Of a stretch of 64,000 nucleotides of DNA, positions 29,555 to 39,032 are shown piece after piece. The position numbers and the translations under genes are program-made. The stretch is from Streptomyces sp. CBMA29. GTDB lineage: Bacteria > Actinomycetota > Actinomycetes > Streptomycetales > Streptomycetaceae. Position 1 is the first letter of the stretch, and every line of letters starts with the position of its first letter. The notes under the pieces were generated by a model. It did no database searches, was not told where the DNA came from, and worked only from the letters and a program-made list of their open reading frames with translations. Where the stretch lies: the NCBI RefSeq assembly GCF_014596445.1, contig NZ_MECL01000034.1:1-64000 (forward strand). The letters are read 5' to 3'.

Positions 29555-30574
29555 TCAGGCCGACTCGCGCATGATCAGCCTGCACGGAACGGTCTGCACG
29601 CCACCCGAACCTCCGCCGTCGATGGCGTCCAGCAGCCGCAGCGCGGCGATGCGCCCGATCTCGCCCAGGTTCATGTCGATCGTCGTCAGCGGGGGACGGG
29701 ACGCGAGCGCCATGATGTCCCAGTTGTCGTAGCCGATGACAGCGATGTCGTCCGGCACGCGACGGCCCTCTTCGCGCAGGGTGTCGGCGACTCCGCGGGC
29801 GATCTGGTCGTTGCCGCAGAAGAAGGCGTCGGTGTCCGGCGCGGTACGCAGCACGCGCAGGGCGGCCCGCCGCCCCCACGCCTCGCTCCAGTCGCCGAAG
29901 TACACCTGGCCGCCCGACGGCTCACGCCCGGCCTGGCCGAGCAGTTCCTCGGTCAGGCGCGCCCGGTGGCGGGCCGCCGCGTGATGGGCAGGACCGGAGA
30001 CATGGGCGATGCACCGGCGTCCCGAACCGATGAGGTACTCCACCGCCAGCCGGGCTCCGCCCTCGTCGTCGGAGGCCACCGACATGTCCGCGGGGTCCTC
30101 CGAGGGGGCCAGCGCGTAGACGGTCGGGATCTCCCGCAGACCCTGCAACGCGGGCCGGGGGTCCGTACGCCGTCCGGTGACGATGATGCCGTCCACCCGG
30201 CGGGCCATCAGGGTCTGTACGTAGTGCCGCTCGCGAATCGCGTCACCGCGCGTGTCGCACAGCAGGACCGAGATCTTGCCCGCGCCGAGGGCGTCCTCCG
30301 CGCCGAGCAGCACCGGCGTGCTGAACCGGCCGATGCCGTCTGTGGTGATCAGACCGACGGTCCAGGTCCGTCCCGCCAGCAGGCCCCGGGCCTGCTCGTT
30401 GGGCTGGAAGCCCAGGCGGCGCGACGCTTCGAGTACCCGCTCCCGGGTCTCGGGCCGCATACGGCCGTTGCCATTCAGCGCCTTGGACGCCGTGCCCACG
30501 CTGACGCCCGCCACGACGGCCACGTCCGTCAGCGTCACACGTCCCGCCGACAGGCGCCGATCAGTCTCTGTCAC
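29555..30574 (-). CDS. LacI-family transcriptional regulator (LacI-2)
   Basis: 339 residues. The helix-turn-helix is VTLTDVAVVAGVSVGTASKAL, then the hinge helix (NEQARGLLAGRTWTVGLITT) and sugar-sensor domain. I choose GTG 30574, with AAGGA seven bases upstream, over the ATGs at 30607-30637, which have no ribosome site. It faces the GH127 operon across 268 bases that contain a promoter and a TGCA-centred palindrome, so it probably represses GH127 and the following transporter until arabino-oligosaccharides are present. Confidence 0.9.
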   Translation of the reverse strand: MTETDRRLSAGRVTLTDVAVVAGVSVGTASKALNGNGRMRPETRERVLEASRRLGFQPNEQARGLLAGRTWTVGLITTDGIGRFSTPVLLGAEDALGAGKISVLLCDTRGDAIRERHYVQTLMARRVDGIIVTGRRTDPRPALQGLREIPTVYALAPSEDPADMSVASDDEGGARLAVEYLIGSGRRCIAHVSGPAHHAAARHRARLTEELLGQAGREPSGGQVYFGDWSEAWGRRAALRVLRTAPDTDAFFCGNDQIARGVADTLREEGRRVPDDIAVIGYDNWDIMALASRPPLTTIDMNLGEIGRIAALRLLDAIDGGGSGGVQTVPCRLIMRESA

Positions 30575-30675
30575 GGACAATCCTTTTCTCACATACAGGT
30601 CTGTACCCATCCTGCCAGGACGCGGCATGTATCCCAAGCGTTACGCGGAAGTTGATGCGGGGTCTGCAGGAGGTC

Positions 30676-30705
30676 TTGACTCGCCTGACTCGGCGCTTCT
30701 AGGTT
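30676..30705 (+). promoter_or_regulatory. promoter TTGACT-N18-TAGGTT for the GH127 operon
   Basis: The -35 (30676-30681) and -10 (30700-30705) boxes are 18 bases apart. The -10 box overlaps the start of the candidate LacI-2 operator. Confidence 0.55.
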
Positions 30706-30720
30706 TCCTGCAAGAAAACC
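30702..30720. promoter_or_regulatory. LacI-2 operator candidate, TTTCCTGCAAGAAA core
   Basis: The 14-base core (30704-30717) is palindromic about TGCA with one mismatched pair, as in many LacI-family operators, and is flanked by GG and ACC. It sits directly after the GH127 promoter. Confidence 0.55.
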
Positions 30721-30842
30721 ATTGCTCACGTTTCGCGGCCCTACGGATCGTCGGTGGCCGCTGCGAAATCGCGCGGACGCGGTCCGCGGTGTCGCCGACC
30801 CGGCGACGCACCTCATATCGACCGTGCATTCCGGGGAGATCC

Positions 30843-32801
30843 ATGTCCCACAGCAAACCGACACCACTTGTTCCGGCCGGGCCCGTCCGTCCGGGCCGCG
30901 GCGCCGCAGTGGCCCTGCGCCCCGTCGTCGCGGCCGACGTCACGGGAGGGTTCTGGCACGGCCGCCGCGAGGTCAACGCCCGAGTCGGCATCCCGCAGGG
31001 ACCACGACTGCTGGAATCGGCCGGAAACCTCCACAATCTGCGGCTGGCCGCGCATACCGCGCGGGGAGCGTTCCGGGGTGACTACCCCTTCATGGACTCG
31101 GACGTCTACAAGTGGCTGGAGGCCGCCGCCTGGCGGCTCGGCGCGTCCGGCGGCGCCGCGGACGTCGAACTGGCCGCCCAGGTCGACCGGATCACCGCCC
31201 TGGTCGCGGACGCCCAGCAGCCGGACGGATACCTCAACACCTGGTTCCAGGTCACGAAGGACGGCCGTCGCTACGAGGACCTGCGCTGGGGGCACGAGCT
31301 GTACTGCGCCGGCCACCTCATCCAGGCGGCGGTCGCCCACCACCGGGCGACGGGCGGCAAGGAACTGCTGGAGGTGGCGGTGCGGTTCGCGGACCACCTG
31401 GACTCCGTCTTCGGCCGCGACAAGCAGATCGACGGGTTCGACGGTCACCCGGAGGTCGAGACGGCGCTGGTCGAGCTGTACCGGGAGACCGGCGAGCGAC
31501 GCTACCTCGACCTGGCCGGATACTTCGTGGAACGCCACGGGCACGGGCTGCTCGGCGGCGAGGCGTACTGCCAGGACCGGCTGCCGCTGCGGGACCAGGA
31601 GAACGTCGAGGGCCACGCGGTACGCCAGTTGTACCTGCTGGCCGGCGCCGCCGACCTCGCGACCGAGACGGGCGACCGCGGGCTGCTGGCGGCGTGCGAG
31701 CGGCTGTGGGCGGCCATGGTCGCCACCAAGACCCACATCACCGGCGGTCTCGGCGCCCATCATGACGAGGAGGACTTCGGGGACCCCTTCGAGCTCCCGA
31801 ACGAGCGGGCCTATTGCGAGACCTGCGCCGCCGTCGCGTCGGTGCACTTCGGCTGGCGGATGGCGCTGCTCACCGGCGACGCCCGCTACAGCGACCTGAT
31901 CGAGCGCACGCTCTTCAACGGCTTCCTCGCCGGAGTCTCGCTGGACGGCGAGCGATGGCTGTACGTCAACCCGCTCCAGGTCCGTGACGGCCACGCCGAT
32001 ACCGGGGGCGACCAGTCCGCGCGCCGCACCCGGTGGTTCCGCTGCGCCTGCTGTCCGCCCAACGTCATGCGACTGCTGGCCAGCCTGGAGCACTACATCG
32101 CGTCCAGTGACTCCGACGGCCTGCAGATCCATCAGTACGCCACCGGCCGCTACGTCGGCGAGGTGGCGGGCGAGCCGGTTATTGTTAGCGCTCACACCGA
32201 CTACCCGTGGTCCGGTGTCGTGCGGCTCTCCGTCGAGGACGGCCCCGCTGACAGACCGTGGACCCTGTCCCTGCGCATCCCGCAATGGTGCGCGGGTCAC
32301 CGGATCTCGGTGGCGGGGCAGGACGCCGCGGCCACCGTGTCGGAGTCCGGCTGGCTGCGCGTCGAACGGAGGTGGGCCCCGGGCGACGAGGTGACGCTTG
32401 AGCTGGACATGGCGCCGCGCCTGGTCGCCGCCGACCCGCGGGTCGACTCCGTCCGCGGTTGTGTCGCCCTTGAGCGAGGCCCGCTCGTGTACTGCCTCGA
32501 AGGCTTCGACAACCCCGGCGGCGGGCTGGACGACATCGTCATCGACGCCGCCCGGCCACTCGCCGAGGAATCACGTCCCGAACTGCTCGGCGGCGTCATC
32601 ACCGTGACCGCCGCCGGTTATCGGCGCACCGTGCCGAACGACGGCTGGTGGCCCTACCGCGCCCCGGCCGACCTCACCCGCACCCCGGCCGCCCAGCACA
32701 CCGGGCCCGGGGACGGCGCCCTCGTGCTGACCGCCGTCCCCTACTACACGTGGGCCAACCGGCAGGACGGATCGATGCGGGTGTGGATCCCCACCCGCTA
32801 G
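30843..32801 (+). CDS. intracellular GH127 beta-L-arabinofuranosidase
   Basis: 652 residues, no signal peptide. The (alpha/alpha)6 barrel carries the zinc-thiolate site of GH127: Glu326 and Cys328 in AYCETCA, and Cys403/Cys404 in CACCPPN, where Cys403 should be the cysteine nucleophile known from HypBA1. The enzyme removes beta-1,2-linked L-arabinofuranose, as found in hydroxyproline-rich plant glycoproteins. It heads an operon with a sugar importer (94 bases to the lipoprotein gene), so it degrades imported arabino-oligosaccharides. A GTTAGCGCTCAC operator lies inside the gene at codons 448-451, within a run of rare T-ending codons. Confidence 0.93.
   Translation: MSHSKPTPLVPAGPVRPGRGAAVALRPVVAADVTGGFWHGRREVNARVGIPQGPRLLESAGNLHNLRLAAHTARGAFRGDYPFMDSDVYKWLEAAAWRLGASGGAADVELAAQVDRITALVADAQQPDGYLNTWFQVTKDGRRYEDLRWGHELYCAGHLIQAAVAHHRATGGKELLEVAVRFADHLDSVFGRDKQIDGFDGHPEVETALVELYRETGERRYLDLAGYFVERHGHGLLGGEAYCQDRLPLRDQENVEGHAVRQLYLLAGAADLATETGDRGLLAACERLWAAMVATKTHITGGLGAHHDEEDFGDPFELPNERAYCETCAAVASVHFGWRMALLTGDARYSDLIERTLFNGFLAGVSLDGERWLYVNPLQVRDGHADTGGDQSARRTRWFRCACCPPNVMRLLASLEHYIASSDSDGLQIHQYATGRYVGEVAGEPVIVSAHTDYPWSGVVRLSVEDGPADRPWTLSLRIPQWCAGHRISVAGQDAAATVSESGWLRVERRWAPGDEVTLELDMAPRLVAADPRVDSVRGCVALERGPLVYCLEGFDNPGGGLDDIVIDAARPLAEESRPELLGGVITVTAAGYRRTVPNDGWWPYRAPADLTRTPAAQHTGPGDGALVLTAVPYYTWANRQDGSMRVWIPTR
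32184..32195. promoter_or_regulatory. intragenic GTTAGCGCTCAC operator in GH127
   Basis: Located deep in the coding sequence, over 1.3 kb from the start. The codons GTT ATT GTT just before and within it are atypical for this genome, as if the DNA site were kept at the cost of codon use. Confidence 0.5.
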
Positions 32802-32894
32802 ACCGCAGCCCCACCCCCATCCCACCCCATCCCACCGCAGCACCTCCCTCCCTCTCTCCCTCCCACACCCGTCACGCACAAGCCAAGGACCGCC

Positions 32895-34139
32895 ATGAGA
32901 CACACACGCTTCGTCATCGCTGCCGTCGCGGCCTGTACCGCCCTGGCCGGGGTCACCGCCTGCGGCGGTTCCGGCGGCGGCTCGTCCTCGTCCGCCGCCT
33001 CGGGGACCTACACCTTCTGGGACCCCTACCCGCAGTTCGACGGCTCCTCGGCGTGGGCGAAACTGGTCGCCTCCTGCGGCGCCAAGGCCGGCGTCACGGT
33101 CAAGCGCACCGCGTACGACACGACTGACCTGGGCAACAAGGCTCTGCTGGCCGCGCAGCAGGGCAACGCCCCGGACGTGATGCTCGTGGACAACCCCGTC
33201 GTGTCCACCCTCGTGCAGGCCGGGATACTCAGCAAGATGAGCGACGTCGGCGTGATCACCACGTCGATCCAGGTCAACATCATCGGTGCGGGCACCCTGG
33301 ACGGCTCGGCCTACGGCGTCCCCATCGGGGCCAACACCCTGGCGCTCTACTACAACAAGGACGTCCTGGAGGCCGCCCACGTCGACCCCGCGTCGGTCAA
33401 GGACTGGGACTCCCTGAACGTGGCGCTGAACAAGGTGAAGGCCGTCGGCAAGAAGGGCATCACGTTCTCCGCGATCGGTACCGAGGAGGGCAGTTTCCAG
33501 TTCCTGCCCTGGTTCTGGGGCGCCAAGGGCGATCTGACCCACGTGGACAGTGCCGAGGGGCAGGCCGCGCTGTCGCTGTGGAAGGGCTGGGTCTCCCAGG
33601 GCCTGGCGCCCAACGACGTGCTGAGCAACACGCAGACCACGAGCTGGCAGGAGTTCGCCACCGGCCAGTACGCGTTCGGCGAGAACGGCACATGGCAGTT
33701 GGCCAACGCCAAGAAGACCGGGTTCCCGTACGGAGTGATCAGCATTCCCGCCCGCGCGGGCGGAGCCGCACCCGCGCCGACCGGAGGGGAATTCGCCACC
33801 GTGCCCGTGCAGAAGGACGCCGCACGGTACAAGACCTCCGCGAGGATCGTGTCCTGTCTGACCAGTGACGCCAACCTGCTGGCCACCGACACCACGCTGT
33901 CCTACATCGCCCCTACGAACACGGTGCAGAGCCAGCAGGTCAGCAAGGACCCCGAGCTGAAGCCGTGGGTCGACGCCGTGGCAGCCGCCCGCGGCCGGAC
34001 CAGCGACGGGCTCGGCACCAAGTACCCGGTGATCTCCGAGCAGTTGTGGACCGCGGTGCAGTCGGCCCTGTCCGGAGGCAAGAGCCCGGAAGCGGCGCTG
34101 AAGGCGGCCCAGAGCGCGGCCGACAGCCACCAGAACTGA
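32895..34139 (+). CDS. sugar ABC transporter substrate-binding lipoprotein
   Basis: 414 residues. A lipobox (LAGVTAC-GGS, Cys at about 23) follows a short signal, so the mature protein is a membrane-anchored lipoprotein. The body is an extracellular solute-binding protein family 1 fold (TFWDPYPQFDG, NAPDVMLVDNP, YGVPIGANTLALYYNKDVLEAA). With the two permeases downstream it forms a CUT1-type importer; no ATPase gene is in the operon, so MsiK probably powers it. Being next to GH127, the cargo is likely a beta-linked arabino-oligosaccharide. Confidence 0.92.
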   Translation: MRHTRFVIAAVAACTALAGVTACGGSGGGSSSSAASGTYTFWDPYPQFDGSSAWAKLVASCGAKAGVTVKRTAYDTTDLGNKALLAAQQGNAPDVMLVDNPVVSTLVQAGILSKMSDVGVITTSIQVNIIGAGTLDGSAYGVPIGANTLALYYNKDVLEAAHVDPASVKDWDSLNVALNKVKAVGKKGITFSAIGTEEGSFQFLPWFWGAKGDLTHVDSAEGQAALSLWKGWVSQGLAPNDVLSNTQTTSWQEFATGQYAFGENGTWQLANAKKTGFPYGVISIPARAGGAAPAPTGGEFATVPVQKDAARYKTSARIVSCLTSDANLLATDTTLSYIAPTNTVQSQQVSKDPELKPWVDAVAAARGRTSDGLGTKYPVISEQLWTAVQSALSGGKSPEAALKAAQSAADSHQN

Positions 34140-34174
34140 GCGGGGGACGGCCCCCCGCGTCCCGCCCCGTGGCT

Positions 34175-34206
34175 CCGGCGCCGGGCCGGCCCGATCGGGG
34201 CGCCGG
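34175..34206 (+). terminator. intra-operon hairpin after the lipoprotein gene
   Basis: CCGGCGCC pairs with GGCGCCGG around a loop that can fold on itself (GGGCCGGCCC). It may lower read-through so that the binding protein is made in excess over the permeases. There is no T tract. Confidence 0.4.
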
Positions 34207-34363
34207 ACAGACGCGACCCCGCCGTGTCGCCGCCCGTCCCGGCGGCACGGCGGACCCGCCGCCGTCGCGGCACCCCACGCCTGCCGGGGTGTCGCGACGG
34301 CGCAGGTACTTTCCATGCCGGTACCGGCGTCCGCCCAGGCGGACCACTGACCGAGGAGCACCT

Positions 34364-35368
34364 ATGGACACCGCCCGCGCCGATGGCCTCCAGTGGCCGC
34401 CGGGCTCATCCGGGGCCGGCCGTGAACGGACCCCACCCGCACCGAGCCGTACGGTCCGCCGACGCCACGGCCACGGCCGCGTCGGCGGATCCCGTACGAC
34501 ACAGCTCGCCGCCTGGGGGTTTCTGGCTCCGGTGGGGATCTACCTCGGCGCGTTCTACGCGTACCCGCTGTACCGCAATGTGGACCTTTCCGTACGGCAC
34601 TACACCGTGCGCTCGTTCGTACAGGGCGGGGCGCCGTTCTCCGGCTGGCACAACTTCGACCAGGTCCTCCACGACCCGACCTTTTCCACCGCGCTGCGCA
34701 ACACGATCGTCTTCACGCTGGTGTCGATCCTCTTCCAGTACGTGCTGGGGCTCGCCCTCGCGGTGTTCTTCCACCGTGGTTTCCGGCTGGCGCCGACGCT
34801 GCGGGCGCTGTTCCTGATCCCCTGGCTGCTGCCGCTCATCGTCTCGGCCTCGACCTGGTCGTGGATGCTCAACAGCGAGTCCGGCGTGGTCAACTACGCC
34901 CTGGGCCTCATCGGGGTGGCGAAGGTGAGCTGGCTGACGTCGCCGTCGTGGGCACTGACGTCGGTGATCATCGCGAACATCTGGATCGGCATCCCGTTCA
35001 ATCTCGTCATCCTCTACAGCGGGTTGCAGAACATCCCCGGCGAGTTGTACGAGGCGGCGTCGCTGGACGGTGCGACCGGCTGGCAGCAGTTCCGGCGCAT
35101 CACCTTCCCGCTGCTGCGGCCGGTCTCGGCGATCACCGTGCTGCTCGGCCTCATCTACACCCTCAAGGTGTTCGACCTGATCTGGATCATGACCAAGGGC
35201 GGACCGGGAGACTCCTCCTCGACGCTTGCCACCTGGTCCTATCGACTGGGATTCGGCTCGCTGCTGCCCGCGTTCGGTCCCGGCGCCGCGGTCGGCAACA
35301 TCCTGATCCTCATCGCCCTGGCCTTCGGGCTGTTCTACATCCGACTCCAGAGGAGGCAGGCGGCATGA
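34364..35368 (+). CDS. CUT1 sugar ABC transporter permease (MalF type)
   Basis: 334 residues; ATG behind GAGGAG. A basic N-terminal tail of about 45 residues is followed by six membrane helices. The EAA loop EAASLDGATGWQQFRRITFP, which docks the ATPase, lies between helices 4 and 5. The stop overlaps the ATG of the second permease as ATGA. It forms the membrane channel with that protein and receives sugar from the lipoprotein encoded upstream. Confidence 0.93.
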   Translation: MDTARADGLQWPPGSSGAGRERTPPAPSRTVRRRHGHGRVGGSRTTQLAAWGFLAPVGIYLGAFYAYPLYRNVDLSVRHYTVRSFVQGGAPFSGWHNFDQVLHDPTFSTALRNTIVFTLVSILFQYVLGLALAVFFHRGFRLAPTLRALFLIPWLLPLIVSASTWSWMLNSESGVVNYALGLIGVAKVSWLTSPSWALTSVIIANIWIGIPFNLVILYSGLQNIPGELYEAASLDGATGWQQFRRITFPLLRPVSAITVLLGLIYTLKVFDLIWIMTKGGPGDSSSTLATWSYRLGFGSLLPAFGPGAAVGNILILIALAFGLFYIRLQRRQAA

Positions 35369-36189
35369 CGTCCCGCGTCTTCCGCTCCCGCCGCAACACC
35401 GTCGTCGGGATCGTGCTCACCGCGCTCATGCTCTTCCCGGTGTACTGGATGATCAACGTCTCGCTCACCCCGCAGCAGGACATGCGCAAGGACCCGCCGG
35501 ACCTGGTGCCGCTGCACCCCACTTTCAGCGGCTACCGGTCTGTCCTCAACGATCAACTGCCCTACCTCGGCACCAGTCTGCTCATCGGACTCGGCACGGT
35601 CGCGCTGACCCTGCTGCTGGCCGCTCCGGCGGGCTACGCGCTGGCCAAGCTGCGGCCGCGCGGGGCCGGGCTGGTCGGCCTCCTCCTGCTGATCGCCCAG
35701 ATGGTCCCCGGCATCGTCATGGCGATGGGCTTCTACGGCATCTTCCTCAATCTGCGGATCATGAACACCTGGTGGGGACTGATCATCGCCGACTCCACCA
35801 TCGCCGTGCCGTTCGGCGTCATGATCTTCAGCGCGTTCATGTCCGGAATCCCCGACGAGCTGACCGCCGCCGCGAAGATCGACGGCGCGAACACCTGGCG
35901 TACCTTCACCGCCATCGTCCTGCCGGTCTCCCGCAACGCGGTCGTGACCGTCTCCCTGTTCACCTTCCTGTGGGCGTGGTCGGACTTCGTGTTCGCCAAC
36001 ACCCTCGACAGCGGTGGCGACATGCGCCCCATCACGCTGGGCATCTACAAATACATCGGCAACAACAACCAGGAATGGAACGCCATCATGGCGACCGCCG
36101 TCGTCGCGTCGATTCCCGCGGCCGTCCTGCTCGTCCTCGCTCAGCGCTACGTCGCCGCCGGAGTCACCGCCGGCGCCGTCAAGGACTGA
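35365..36189 (+). CDS. CUT1 sugar ABC transporter permease (MalG type)
   Basis: 274 residues. Six predicted helices; the ATPase-docking loop is ELTAAAKIDGANTWRTFTAI. It begins with an ATGA overlap and AGGAGG upstream, so it is translationally coupled to the first permease. A gap of 121 bases with its own inverted repeat separates it from the FadR-type gene. Confidence 0.93.
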   Translation: MTSRVFRSRRNTVVGIVLTALMLFPVYWMINVSLTPQQDMRKDPPDLVPLHPTFSGYRSVLNDQLPYLGTSLLIGLGTVALTLLLAAPAGYALAKLRPRGAGLVGLLLLIAQMVPGIVMAMGFYGIFLNLRIMNTWWGLIIADSTIAVPFGVMIFSAFMSGIPDELTAAAKIDGANTWRTFTAIVLPVSRNAVVTVSLFTFLWAWSDFVFANTLDSGGDMRPITLGIYKYIGNNNQEWNAIMATAVVASIPAAVLLVLAQRYVAAGVTAGAVKD

Positions 36190-36231
36190 CCCCCGGCCCG
36201 GTTCGCCCGGAGGTAGGGTCTGGACCCACGG

Positions 36232-36248
36232 GACATCCATCCCATGTC
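36232..36248. promoter_or_regulatory. GACAT-N7-ATGTC inverted repeat upstream of the FadR-type gene
   Basis: Perfect 5-base arms around ccatccc. The right half contains ATCCCATGTC (36239-36248), the motif repeated near 16.2-16.3 kb and 38.7 kb, so it is a likely autoregulatory site. Confidence 0.55.
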
Positions 36249-36310
36249 TGTCGGAGCGGGGATGGACGCCGATCCCGTGCGGCACCCGCGGGGGAGTGGG
36301 GGACCCATCG

Positions 36311-37003
36311 ATGTCACTGACTGACAAGGCCATCGCCCGGATTCGGGAGCTGATCCAGTCCGGAGAGCTTCTCCCCGGCGCGAAACTGCCACCGGAACAA
36401 CAGTTGGCATCGGACCTCGGGCTCTCCCGCAACCTCATGCGCGAGGCGGTCAAAGCCCTCGTCGTCGCACGGGTTCTGGAGATCCGGCGCGGGGACGGCA
36501 CCTATGTGACCAGCCTGGAGCCCGCGCTGCTACTGGAGAGCCTGGGGTCGGCGGTGGAACTGCTGCATGGCGACACGTTGCTGGAGCTGACCGAGGTCCG
36601 CAGACTCTTCGAGCCGGTCGCCACGGGCCTGGCCGCGGGCCGGATCACCGAGGAGGACCTGGCCGAGATCGCATACCACCTGGACGCGATGGCCCGCGTC
36701 AGCGACGACGTCGAACTGCTCAACAAGCACGACGCCGCGTTCCACCGTGCGGTGATCGCCTCCGCGAGGAACAGCACGCTGGCCACCCTGCTCGAGGGCA
36801 TCTCCAGTCGCACGGTACGTGCCCGGGTGTGGCGCGGTCTGATCGACGACAGGGCCGGCGACCGGACCATCGCGGAACACCGGGCGATCTACAACGCCCT
36901 GCTCGCCAGGGACCGTGCCTTGGCGGAGGCCGCGGCGCTGGTCCATGTGAGCACGACCGAACGGTGGCTGCGCGAGCACGTCGCACGGCAGGACAGCGCG
37001 TGA
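36311..37003 (+). CDS. FadR/GntR-family transcriptional regulator (FadR-1)
   Basis: 230 residues. The winged helix-turn-helix is at 1-70 (LPPEQQLASDLGLSRNLMREAVKAL, then RRGDGTYV). The C-terminal all-helical FCD sensor domain has the metal/effector-binding pattern of the FadR subfamily (EVRRLFEPVATGLAA, DAAFHRAVIAS, EHRAIYNALL). The ATG at 36311 gives a compact protein; the longer frame upstream is only read-through. It follows the arabino-oligosaccharide transporter and probably controls local glycan genes through the GACAT/ATGTC repeats. Confidence 0.9.
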   Translation: MSLTDKAIARIRELIQSGELLPGAKLPPEQQLASDLGLSRNLMREAVKALVVARVLEIRRGDGTYVTSLEPALLLESLGSAVELLHGDTLLELTEVRRLFEPVATGLAAGRITEEDLAEIAYHLDAMARVSDDVELLNKHDAAFHRAVIASARNSTLATLLEGISSRTVRARVWRGLIDDRAGDRTIAEHRAIYNALLARDRALAEAAALVHVSTTERWLREHVARQDSA

Positions 37004-37013
37004 TGTGAAGGGC

Positions 37014-37036
37014 GCGTCCCCGGCCCGCGGGGACGC
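37014..37036. terminator. hairpin between FadR-1 and the esterase gene
   Basis: GCGTCCCCG pairs perfectly with CGGGGACGC around GCCCG, 10 bases after the FadR-1 stop. It can serve both convergent genes. Confidence 0.6.
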
Positions 37037-37129
37037 GAGAGCCGTCCCCGGCCCCCACCGGCCGAGGACGACCCCCGTTTGTGGCGACAGCCGACGGAAC
37101 CGGTCGGTTACCCGGCGTCGGCGTCCCGT

Positions 37130-38628
<1,499 letters not shown>

Positions 38629-38667
38629 ATCCGGACCTTTGCAAGAGGGTGATCTCGAAAGGGGAAG

Positions 38668-38762
38668 ATGGGATGTATTTGGGCGACGGCGGCAGCTTCC
38701 ATCACCGTGGACGCGCTGTCAACCCTGCTCGCAGGAAATGAAACACCCGGCGATCCCATGTC
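38668..38762. promoter_or_regulatory. two ATCCCATGTC-class motifs
   Basis: ATGGGATGT at 38668-38676 and ATCCCATGTC at 38753-38762 face each other about 75 bases apart. They match the inverted repeat before the FadR-1 gene. Confidence 0.45.
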
Positions 38763-38791
38763 GTGAGGGAGTTCTCCGGCCTTGAAGATCT

Positions 38792-38803
38792 GTGAGCGTT
38801 AAC
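38792..38803. promoter_or_regulatory. GTGAGCGTTAAC operator variant
   Basis: One base differs from GTGAGCGCTAAC. It lies 229 bases upstream of GH6. Confidence 0.55.
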
Positions 38804-38951
38804 GAAAACACTGGTCGGGCACACCTGTCAGCGAGGTCAGCAGGCCGGCGTCGCCCAGGATGTCCGGTTCACCCGTGGTCGGGACCCCAACGCATCCCGC
38901 GCAAGGGATTACGCGCGGTCGTCAGTCTGGTTAGGCTCGACCAGGCTTCGC

Positions 38952-38963
38952 GGGAGCGCTCCC
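38952..38963. promoter_or_regulatory. CebR-type box upstream of GH6
   Basis: GGGAGCGCTCCC followed by A matches 13 of 14 positions of the known CebR operator TGGGAGCGCTCCCA. It lies 69 bases upstream of the GH6 start. Confidence 0.8.
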
Positions 38964-39032
38964 ACGCTCCTGGCGCGGCCGGCCCTCACCTCCCGAGGGC
39001 ACTCTCCCCCCACGAGAGCACGGAGGACAACT

